DNA of 64,000 bases from Enteropsectra breve (Eukaryota > Microsporidia), in the NCBI GenBank assembly GCA_024243835.1, contig JALPMN010000641.1, positions 1 through 64,000 on the forward strand. Reading direction: 5' to 3'. The first letter of the stretch is position 1; each line of letters starts with the position of its first letter. Of the stretch, positions 56,594 to 64,000 are shown piece by piece. The notes under the pieces were generated by a model that made no database searches, was not told the DNA's origin, and saw only the letters and a list, made by a program, of their open reading frames with translations. The translations under genes and the position numbers were made by a program.

Positions 56594-59500
56594 ATGGCAA
56601 AGCTGAAGACTATAGAGGAAACCTATCAGAAGAAAACTCCCAAGGAGCATATTCTTTTAAGGCCAGACACCTATATTGGCTCTGTTGACAAAGATGCACA
56701 AAATATGAATGTTTGGAATGATGCAACCTCCAGGATTGTCAGCAGGCAGATTTCATTTGCACCAGGGTTATATAAGATATTTGATGAGATAATCGTAAAT
56801 GCAGCCGACAACAAGATACGAGATCCAAAAATGAGCACTCTTAAGGTTGAAATACTGCAGGAGGAAAACATCATTAGTGTCTACAACAATGGAAATGGGA
56901 TTCCTATTGATATACACAAAAAAGAGAATTTGTATGTTCCAGAGCTGATATTTGGGCATCTGCTCACAAGTTCCAACTATGATGACAATGAGAAGAAGGT
57001 CACGGGAGGAAGAAACGGCTACGGAGCCAAGCTGTGCAACATATTTTCCCGTGTTTTCACTGTTGAGACAGCGGATGGCTCACAGAAATACACGCAGGTG
57101 TTTAGGAACAACATGAGCATCACAGAACCGCCCAAGATAACAGCATGCAGTGACCAGTACACCAAAATAACGTTTTCGCCTGATTTGGAGCGCTTCCACA
57201 TGACAGAGCTTGATGATGATATTGTTTCTCTGATGAAAAAAAGAGTTTACGACATGTGTGGAACGCTTAATGGCGTTAAGGTATTTCTTAATAAAGAAAG
57301 AATTAAGATTTCAGGCTTCAAGGAATACGTGAAGCTCTATGTGCCGGAAGAAGAAACAATTGTGCATTGCCGTGTGAACAGCAGGTGGGAGCTGGCATTT
57401 GTTGTGGCTGAAGACCAGTTTAAACAGGTAAGTTTTGTGAACAGCATTTGCACATCCAAAGGCGGAACGCATGTTAATCACGTTGTTGATCAGATGCTTG
57501 ATCCCATCATTGACAGCATCAAAAAGAAGGAAAAGAATTTGGATGTGAAGCCCCTGCATGTTCGTTCCTCGATCTATGTTTTTGTAAACGCACTGATTGA
57601 AAATCCATCATTTGACAGCCAAACAAAAGAGAACCTGACGCTGCGTGCAGGAAGCTTTGGCTCTAAGTGTGAGCCCATCGATGATTTTATCAAGGCGATA
57701 TTAAAAAATACAACAATAGTAGAAAAAATCGTGTCGTTTTCAAAAGCAAAGCAGTCAGCACAACTTAAGAAAACCGATGGAGCCAAAACCTCGAGACTTT
57801 CAGGAATTCCAAAACTTGAGGATGCGAATATGGCAGGGACCAAACGCTCGCAGGAATGCACCCTTATTCTTACAGAGGGAGACTCAGCTAAAACACTTGC
57901 CGTTTCTGGGCTGAGTGTCGTTGGAAGAGACACGTACGGTGTATTTCCTTTGCGTGGAAAGCTCTTGAATGTGCGTGAAGCCAATCACCAGCAGATAATG
58001 GCAAATGCGGAAATTTGTAATATTAAAAAAATTTTGGGTCTGCAGCATGGGAAGGTGTATGAAGACACGAGCTCACTGCGATACGGGCATATAATGATAA
58101 TGACTGATCAGGATCATGATGGCTCGCATATCAAGGGTTTAATAATCAACTTTTTGGACCATTTTTATCCCTCTCTTCTGAAGGTTCCAGGATTCCTGCA
58201 GGAGTTCATTACCCCAATTGTGCGCGCGACGAGGAAAAACACCGTTGTAGATTTTTTCACAATTCCAGAATACGAAAATTTTAAAAGATACCTGCTCTTT
58301 TGGGAGGAGAATAAAAGAGAGCTTGTGGGCTCAGAGTATGACAGCTATCGTGCCTATAAAAACAATCAGCTATCTTCATGGGTGATTAAATACTATAAAG
58401 GTCTTGGAACATCCACCTCCAAAGATGCAAAGCAGTATTTTTCGCATCTCTCAACACACGTTAAAAACTTTAAAATCTGCACAGAAGAAGACAAGGGTCT
58501 GATAGACTTGGCTTTCAATAAGAAAAAGGCAGACATGAGAAAAACATGGCTGGGGGAATTTGCCTCGGGAACTTTTCTGGACAACACGGCGAGCACAATC
58601 TCAATTTCTGACTTTATCAACAGGGAGCTGATTTTGTTCAGCATGGCCGATAACATCCGTTCAATCCCCTCCGTGGTTGACGGGCTAAAGCCGGGCCAGA
58701 GAAAGGTCCTGTTTTCGTGTTTCAAAAGAAATCTCAAAAATGAGATAAAAGTTGCTCAGCTTGTTGGATACGTTTCGGAGCAGTCTGCATACCACCATGG
58801 AGAGGCTTCTCTCTGTGCAACGATAGTCAATTTGGCACATGATTTCGTTGGATCAAACAACATAAATCTTTTGCTGCCGCTCGGTAGTTTTGGATCGAGG
58901 CTTCAGGGAGGAAAAGACTCGGCCAGTCCCAGATACATCTATACCAGTCTGAATCCGCTAACAAGAAGCATATTTCATGAGCACGATGATCCAATACTGA
59001 ATTATTTAAATGAAGACAATATTCCTATTGAGCCGAGCTTTTATGTCCCAGTAATTCCGATGGTACTTGTAAACGGTGCTGAGGGCATTGGAACTGGCTG
59101 GTCAACAAGCATCCCAAACTACAATCCCATGGATATTGTGGAAAACATACGCAGAGTGCTGGCTGGCAAGGAAATGCTCCCAATGGTTCCGTACTACAGG
59201 AATTTCAGAGGAGAAATTAAGCTCCAGGAGAATGGAAAGTATGTTGTTGAGGGTATTTCAGAAACAACAGAAGATGGGATTCTTTCAGTCACCGAACTGC
59301 CTGTAGGCACCTGGACACAGACATACAAAGAATATTTAGAATCGCTGGTGCAGTCGGGTGTTGTAAATGACTACAAGGAGTATCACACTGAAAAGACCGT
59401 TGATTTTGTGATTGCGCCGAACAAGCAGTTTCCGCTCAAGCTTGCAACAAGCATCTCACTCAGCAACTTGATATGCTTTGATGAAAACGGGAAAATAAAG

Positions 59501-60244
59501 AGATATTCAGGACCTCTGGAGATAATCAAGGAATTCTATGCTATCAGGCTGCGCTACTACCACACAAGGAAAGAAAAAAGACTTGAGGTGCTGAAAAACC
59601 AGCTGATAAAATTGGCAAACAAAGTCAGATTTATACGAGACATTACAGAAGAACGGCTTGTGATAAATAAACGTAAAAATGCTGAAATTATTGTTGATCT
59701 TGAAACTATGAAATTTGAGCGGCTTGACAACTATGAATATCTGCTCGGAATGAAGATTTCATCCTTAACGAGAGAAAACATGGACAGGCTTGAGCATGAG
59801 CACGACACCAAAAGGAATGAATATGAAGCGCTGCTGAGAAAACCAGTGGAAGACTTGTGGAAGGACGACTTGCTGCTGTTTGAGAATGAGTATTCAAAGA
59901 TAGTTAAGGCTGAGAGGGAGGAATATGATCTTGAAATACAAAAGAAAGTTAAAAAAGATGGAGCCAAAAAGCTCAAAACTAAGTCTGCTGTTAAGAATAG
60001 TGATAGTGCAAAAGTAAAGGGTAAAACGAATAAAAAGGTAGGGGAAGAGAAAGCTACAAAACCTAAGAAAGCAAGCAGCACTAAGCAGAGCAACAGTGCG
60101 GCAAAAGCAACAGTAAAGCCTAAAATTAGTAAAAAATCAGATGAGCCTGCACCGAAAAAAATAAAAGCTAATAGCTCTGTTCTAATGATCGATAGTAGTT
60201 CTTCTGACGAAAAACCGTGGAGTAAGTACAAAAATGTGGGCTAA
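56594..60244 (+). CDS. TOP2: DNA topoisomerase II
   Basis: 1216 residues, a complete type IIA topoisomerase that passes duplexes through one another for replication and chromosome segregation. The GHKL ATPase has GGRNGYGAKLCNIFS near 137-151. The TOPRIM domain has LTEGDSAKTLAVSGL near 428 and the metal triad in MTDQDHDGSH near 505. The catalytic tyrosine is Y781 in ASPRYIYT (Y782 in yeast). LGSFGSRLQGGKDSASPRYI and EGIGTGWSTSIPNYNP follow the usual winged-helix layout. The C-terminal domain is a lysine-rich tail of about 110 residues ending in an acidic/Ser patch (SSSSDEKPWSKY), shorter than in yeast (1428 residues). The start at 56594 follows AAATTTTACTCCCCA. Confidence 0.97.
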   Translation: MAKLKTIEETYQKKTPKEHILLRPDTYIGSVDKDAQNMNVWNDATSRIVSRQISFAPGLYKIFDEIIVNAADNKIRDPKMSTLKVEILQEENIISVYNNGNGIPIDIHKKENLYVPELIFGHLLTSSNYDDNEKKVTGGRNGYGAKLCNIFSRVFTVETADGSQKYTQVFRNNMSITEPPKITACSDQYTKITFSPDLERFHMTELDDDIVSLMKKRVYDMCGTLNGVKVFLNKERIKISGFKEYVKLYVPEEETIVHCRVNSRWELAFVVAEDQFKQVSFVNSICTSKGGTHVNHVVDQMLDPIIDSIKKKEKNLDVKPLHVRSSIYVFVNALIENPSFDSQTKENLTLRAGSFGSKCEPIDDFIKAILKNTTIVEKIVSFSKAKQSAQLKKTDGAKTSRLSGIPKLEDANMAGTKRSQECTLILTEGDSAKTLAVSGLSVVGRDTYGVFPLRGKLLNVREANHQQIMANAEICNIKKILGLQHGKVYEDTSSLRYGHIMIMTDQDHDGSHIKGLIINFLDHFYPSLLKVPGFLQEFITPIVRATRKNTVVDFFTIPEYENFKRYLLFWEENKRELVGSEYDSYRAYKNNQLSSWVIKYYKGLGTSTSKDAKQYFSHLSTHVKNFKICTEEDKGLIDLAFNKKKADMRKTWLGEFASGTFLDNTASTISISDFINRELILFSMADNIRSIPSVVDGLKPGQRKVLFSCFKRNLKNEIKVAQLVGYVSEQSAYHHGEASLCATIVNLAHDFVGSNNINLLLPLGSFGSRLQGGKDSASPRYIYTSLNPLTRSIFHEHDDPILNYLNEDNIPIEPSFYVPVIPMVLVNGAEGIGTGWSTSIPNYNPMDIVENIRRVLAGKEMLPMVPYYRNFRGEIKLQENGKYVVEGISETTEDGILSVTELPVGTWTQTYKEYLESLVQSGVVNDYKEYHTEKTVDFVIAPNKQFPLKLATSISLSNLICFDENGKIKRYSGPLEIIKEFYAIRLRYYHTRKEKRLEVLKNQLIKLANKVRFIRDITEERLVINKRKNAEIIVDLETMKFERLDNYEYLLGMKISSLTRENMDRLEHEHDTKRNEYEALLRKPVEDLWKDDLLLFENEYSKIVKAEREEYDLEIQKKVKKDGAKKLKTKSAVKNSDSAKVKGKTNKKVGEEKATKPKKASSTKQSNSAAKATVKPKISKKSDEPAPKKIKANSSVLMIDSSSSDEKPWSKYKNVG

Positions 60245-60885
60245 AACTTTGAATAAACTTCTATATAAGTTAAATATCTATTAAGTACTCGTTTGCTACT
60301 ACATTTATAAAATCTTTACCGTTACGTATATCTTTGATATCACTTTCATTTTGGCATACGACATAACTATGTAAAAAGGCTAGAAAGTACTTTTAGAATT
60401 AGTTCACAGAGAAATATGTTACTAGCACTATGCAGTCTCGAAGACAAATTCCATTAGCATTCAGACTAAACTTTAAAATGATACTAGGTTTTTGTGAATC
60501 TTCATGGCTTGCCTTCAGACTGCCAGTGCAGCAATTTACTCTATATTCCTGTGATACTGATACGTGCATCTAAGTCTAGATAAAGGCTTTGTCTTTACAC
60601 TAATAAGTAAGTCATGGCTTATTTCTTACAATGAGAACATTGAGCTATAGTTAAGAATCATAAGTGAAAATTGAGAGAAATGCAAAATATCATAGAATTA
60701 ACCGGAAAATATATTTAAACTATAAAATACTTCACCAGGTTAACCTTCTAAGATAGCCTTTTAAATAATACATTCATTATTGTTCAAATTATAGCGCAGC
60801 ATCCTGAGATGCATCTTGCTCAAAAATAACTGTTTTTTGTGTAATAAATATATATGCACCAATATATATTGCTAAAGTTTATTAA
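60245..60885. other. convergent spacer
   Basis: AT-rich, with no gene, tRNA-like sequence or repeat seen. A CACAGAG near 60404 is not embedded in a U6-like context. Confidence 0.5.
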
Positions 60886-61080
60886 TTAAAATTTCTGCTC
60901 CATTAACCAAGCGTCAACTACACCATTTTTTCTTGCGGCTCCGCAAACATCAATGATTTCTACTTCTGAGGTTGCTCTGCCATTTTCGTCTAGCCTGGCG
61001 ATCAAAATCTGTCCACTGGCTCTATCCTTAGCATCAATTGGTCTTCCAGTTATATTGCAAGTTCTTCTCTCGAAATACAT
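60886..61080 (-). CDS. RPS21: ribosomal protein eS21
   Basis: 64 residues from the ATG at 61080. RRTCNITGRPIDAKDRASGQ corresponds to PRKCSATNRLIxxKDHASVQ of eS21, and EIIDVCGAARKNGVVDAWLM to the ICGAIRRxGESDDSIxRL region. The protein is about 20 residues shorter than the usual 83-87, lacking the first ten or so and the C-terminal end. The ATG chosen follows AAAATTTTCAGCAACGAGGG, a good signal. The frame stays open to an ATG at 61173 (MQLSGALFLYSS), and since eS21 normally begins MQN, a longer product or a spliced 5' exon cannot be excluded. eS21 sits on the solvent side of the small subunit. Confidence 0.82.
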   Translation of the reverse strand: MYFERRTCNITGRPIDAKDRASGQILIARLDENGRATSEVEIIDVCGAARKNGVVDAWLMEQKF

Positions 61081-61759
61081 ACCCTCGTTGCTGAAAATTT
61101 TTATAAAATTTTGTGGAGATGCAAGTGATGATGGAATGGAAGAATATAGAAAAAGCGCTCCGGATAACTGCATATATTGCTTCTTCTAGGCATGGCTTAT
61201 CTTAAATGCAAGGATTTCATCTATGTCTTTATTTATACAATGTTTCGGCAGATTTAATCCGTAGTTAAAATTTTTAAGGACAATGCAAATGTCTTATTTT
61301 CAGTGAATATATGGAATTAGCATTTACGTAGAAGCAAACAAGAGGTAATGACAGGTTTTGGTGACTTCATGTAGTAACAACTGAGTCTTGTGCCTACTAT
61401 TCATTATTCAAGTCTTTGACATAAAGGCCAATAATAACCACAGTGGCATCTTTAGAATCTGTTAAGTATTGTATTTAGGCTTAAAGATTACGCAATTACA
61501 CTATTTGATAATTAGCCAAGTTTGCATTTTTAAGCTAAAAAAATACAATTATGAAGAGAAATCAAAAGAAAGCCGTATTTTATTCATTCGCTGCTGCAAG
61601 CTCAATGTAAAGAAACCCTCGGGATTGTTCTTTCGCACAAAATATTCCTTGTCTCAGCAATAGCATTAATTGTGCTTTAAAAATTGGACTTAAACTGATT
61701 TCTCTTCATGCTACGCGAATAAAAAACATGAAAGAGCGATTGCAGCTTCTGGATATCTA
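61081..61759. other. intergenic spacer
   Basis: Holds the eS21 promoter at its left end. A 64-codon plus-strand frame at 61469 has no start signal. Nothing else seen. Confidence 0.5.
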
Positions 61760-62314
61760 TTAGTTATTCGCTTCTCGGCGCACCATTTCCTCAAACTCTT
61801 TGCGCTTCTGCTTCTTGTCTTTCTGGCTTTCAATCTTCGACAGTTGATTTTCAATTGCTCGTTGGCGCGCCTCTTTCTTGACATTTTTTTTCACTCTCAA
61901 CTTGCGCTTCTTGGCAAAGGCCGGCTTATGAGGTTCTTCAATTTTGGTTTTTATTTTTGGAGATGGTTTTATATCATTGATGCCTTCGCACACGGGTGCT
62001 GCTTGTGCTGCATGCTGTGGTTCAAACTCAATTCCAAAAGCTGCAGCACATCCGATATTGTTTTTGAACTTTTGCGCATATTCGTTGAATAAAGCAGCAT
62101 CATGCTCTTCCAAATGCTTTTTAATCTCATTCACATAAAGCGCCTTCCCATCGTATGAAACAAAGCATTTCAGCATCTCCAAGAGATGCCCCTTTCTTGG
62201 TTTGTTTATCTCCTGTACGAGGGCCTTTGCCAATTTTTCATATGTGACTTGATCAATCCCGTTGCTCTTTATCTGCTGCTTCAGTTTTAAAAGACTGTCT
62301 GCCCCCTTGTGCAT
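61760..62314 (-). CDS. hypothetical basic protein
   Basis: Not recognised. 184 residues. The N-terminal 100 are helical (ADSLLKLKQQIKSNGIDQVT, KGHLLEMLKCFVSYDGKAL), then a short linker, then about 65 residues dominated by Lys, Arg and Glu (KKRKLRVKKNVKKEARQRAI and further to EFEEMVRREANN), forming a long charged helix with a nuclear/nucleolar-type signal. Such tails are common among ribosome-assembly factors, which is only suggestive. The first ATG in frame is 62314, following CACAGCCATA with AAAATTTG about 50 bases upstream. Divergent from the next gene with a 251-base shared upstream region. Confidence 0.65.
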   Translation of the reverse strand: MHKGADSLLKLKQQIKSNGIDQVTYEKLAKALVQEINKPRKGHLLEMLKCFVSYDGKALYVNEIKKHLEEHDAALFNEYAQKFKNNIGCAAAFGIEFEPQHAAQAAPVCEGINDIKPSPKIKTKIEEPHKPAFAKKRKLRVKKNVKKEARQRAIENQLSKIESQKDKKQKRKEFEEMVRREANN

Positions 62315-62565
62315 TATGGCTGTGTTTGCCAAAAAATAAAAGAGAAGCACAAATTTTGTAAAATCCGCGGCAAGTTCACTGTTACAATATTCGACTTTAC
62401 TTCTAGGATTTTGAATGATTTTATTCCAACAGATTTATATTTGCGGTTGCACTGCCTTTCTAAGAATATTCAGTTCATAAATACCTCAGCTATGAAAAAT
62501 AAAGCTCTATATGCTTGATTTTTTGCGTAAATTTTTATATTCTAAATCATTTAAAGAGGCCTCAA

Positions 62566-63063
62566 ATGCACTGGCGCCCTCTCTGTGAAATTGTTGATCC
62601 TCGGATTTTTAAAGACAAAAACATTCTGATTGACGAAAGACTTCCACAAAATGCAGATTTTTTAATCCTGGATATCTCAAAGCTGCTTTCGCTCTGCATA
62701 GCTACCACAGACAAGAAGGAGGAGCATTTTAAGCAGCTGTGTGCAAATTTGAATTTAGAAGTTGTCTCTATAGAATCTCCGTCCTTTTGCAAGCAACAGA
62801 CCGTTGGCCAGACACTGAATGAGGACACCTGGAGTACAAAAAGATTTTACGGCTTGGGCGATGATTGCAGGGTAAATGTATACCGATCTGGGACTGCAAG
62901 TGATAAGGAATATTATCAGCACGATGTTGTTATTAAAATTGAGGGACTGGGCAGTGGATGCTCGAATTTGGTCGATGGGTGTGTTTCTATATTTTCTAGA
63001 GAGAAAACATATTACAGCATGAAGTACAAAGTCCATCCCAATGGCGGTCTTTATTCTTCTTAG
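62566..63063 (+). CDS. hypothetical protein
   Basis: Not recognised. 165 residues from the first in-frame ATG (62566). The N-terminal half looks like a small alpha/beta domain (ADFLILDISKLLSLCIATTD, ANLNLEVVSIESPSFCKQQ). The second half has WSTKRFYGLGDDCRVNVYRS and VVIKIEGLGSGCSNLVDGCV, glycine-rich beta segments. Six cysteines, no signal peptide or membrane helix. AAATTTTTATATTC lies about 30 bases upstream and AGAGGCCTC just before the ATG. A GTP- or nucleotide-binding role cannot be inferred, as no P-loop is seen. Convergent with the p24-like gene. Confidence 0.6.
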   Translation: MHWRPLCEIVDPRIFKDKNILIDERLPQNADFLILDISKLLSLCIATTDKKEEHFKQLCANLNLEVVSIESPSFCKQQTVGQTLNEDTWSTKRFYGLGDDCRVNVYRSGTASDKEYYQHDVVIKIEGLGSGCSNLVDGCVSIFSREKTYYSMKYKVHPNGGLYSS

Positions 63064-63335
63064 AGAATCCGCACAGCACTTGATCTATAAAATAAATATC
63101 GGTTTAAGTAATTTTAGAAGATTTTATTTTTGCATGAATCGTTTATGCATCTCTCGAAAGTGTTGCAATAAAACTATCTCTTCATAAATTACTTGACTCA
63201 GGGGCACTGAGTATAAAAATGAAAAAGCTACAAAGTGATGATAAAATAAAGTAACAAGGGGCGCTTCTCATAATCCTAAATGCCCGTTGCGAAAGAAATA
63301 AACCTACAATATAAATAATGCTGATTTTTACTATT

Positions 63336-64000
63336 TTATTTTATGCATTTTTTAAATGACATGAATTTAAGCACTTCATTGTAGGAAATTACTCCAAGCA
63401 ATGCACATCCAGCACCAAATAGGCCATAATTCAGCATCCCGTTCATGCTTTGTTTCTTTGCTGCAATGGTGTTTTTTGCTATAAAGTGGATATTGTTTAT
63501 TTCTTTCATGGCTGTCTGTATTTTAATTTCTAGGCTGTTGAGATTTGGCAGAGTATTTTTGTGTTCAGGTTTAATGACTTCCTTCAGCTTGCTCACTTTC
63601 TCAGCCAGCCTGTTTATTTCATCCGAAAGCTCCTCATTTCCTTTCATGATAATTGTCTGAGGAAACTCACCAAGGATGTCTTTCAGATATTCTGAAATAT
63701 TTTCAAATATGTGAATAAACTCTTTGATATCAGAGTTGTGGTGATTAACATCTCCATGATCGCGCGCAGTATGCACGATGTCCACCGTCTTGCTCTTTTG
63801 GGGGACATACGATTCAAATTCAGTGCGCCTATAGACCTTTGCCTCGTGGAGAATGAAGGCTTTTCCACTGGCTGCATGGCTGTAGTTGGCAATAATTCCA
63901 AAGTATTTTCCTGCCTTAATCAGCTTTGTTTCGCTAGGATCAAACAGCATAAACTTGTCAAAAATAACCTTATCCTTGCTGTAAATCTCGATTTTAAAGT
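63336..64000 (-). CDS. p24-like (emp24/GOLD) cargo receptor, 5' end missing
   Basis: C-terminal 220 residues of a gene running off the right edge; the frame is open to the last base, so the ATG at 63950 is probably internal. It begins in beta-type sequence (IYSKDKVIFDKFMLFDPSET, GIIANYSHAASGKAFILHEA), suited to a GOLD domain. An amphipathic helix of about 90 residues follows (LSDEINRLAEKVSKLKEVIK), then one membrane span (LFGAGCALLGVISYNEVL) and a short basic cytosolic tail with KKCIK. That is the layout of p24 proteins, COPII/COPI cargo adaptors cycling between ER and Golgi. The lumenal loop His-rich segment and the long coiled coil are unusual, so the family call is tentative. Confidence 0.55.
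   Translation of the reverse strand, partial: FKIEIYSKDKVIFDKFMLFDPSETKLIKAGKYFGIIANYSHAASGKAFILHEAKVYRRTEFESYVPQKSKTVDIVHTARDHGDVNHHNSDIKEFIHIFENISEYLKDILGEFPQTIIMKGNEELSDEINRLAEKVSKLKEVIKPEHKNTLPNLNSLEIKIQTAMKEINNIHFIAKNTIAAKKQSMNGMLNYGLFGAGCALLGVISYNEVLKFMSFKKCIK

Overview
The window looks like a chromosome segment from a microsporidian (a highly reduced fungal-lineage intracellular parasite). Most proteins are recognisable fungal/eukaryotic orthologues that are shorter than usual. I see no confident spliceosomal introns. About thirty of the starts are preceded within roughly 40 bases by an AAATTT-like element, a C- or G-triplet, or both, which are the start-proximal signals known from Encephalitozoon and other Microsporidia. 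Several stop codons overlap an AATAAA. The DNA is AT-rich and moderately packed: about 43 genes in 64 kb, with many 0.4-1 kb spacers in which I see no gene, tRNA or rRNA. I cannot name the species. I re-chose many starts as the ATG following the AAATTT/CCC signal, because longer in-frame extensions often begin with TTG or GTG.

Layout. 1-11 kb: an Atm1-like ABC half-transporter, the rRNA-processing PIN protein Utp23, tRNA thiolase Ncs6/Ctu1, a class I histone deacetylase, thioredoxin reductase, Dim1 rRNA dimethylase, an unknown protein, the Dim1 partner Pno1/Dim2 and a PTRHD1-type protein. 11-34 kb is rich in transcription and chromatin genes: an HSF-domain factor, an unusual histone H3, TFIIS, NC2-beta, TAF10 and the TFIIH RING subunit Tfb3. 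Between them lie a DEAH-family helicase, a membrane-anchored AAA ATPase, a probable Edc4/Ge-1 decapping scaffold, a secreted protein and several unknowns. 34-46.7 kb: the second-largest subunit of RNA polymerase III, a NEDD8/Rub1-like modifier, an unknown gene overlapping MED31, a zinc-finger protein, exocyst Sec6, Svp26 and a Yak1/DYRK kinase. 47.7-64 kb: a syntaxin and AP endonuclease IV sharing a 40-base divergent promoter, a small PIP-box protein, a large disordered protein with 30-base repeats, an EMAPII-domain tRNA-binding protein, a small L7Ae-like candidate, a GDI/REP protein, DNA topoisomerase II, ribosomal protein eS21, two unknowns and a truncated p24-like gene at the right edge.

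Functional themes: small-subunit rRNA maturation (Utp23, Dim1, Pno1), general transcription (polymerase III subunit, TFIIS, TAF10, NC2, MED31, Tfb3, HSF), late secretion (Sec6, syntaxin, GDI/REP, Svp26, p24-like) and genome maintenance (Top2, Apn1, PIP-box protein).

The observations I rate highest are the histone H3 with a canonical tail but a CenH3-length loop 1, the 40-base bidirectional promoter, an orphan promoter-like signal followed by a possible pseudoknot RNA, the syntaxin with Asn at the ionic layer, MED31 starting inside its neighbour, and the small PIP-box protein.
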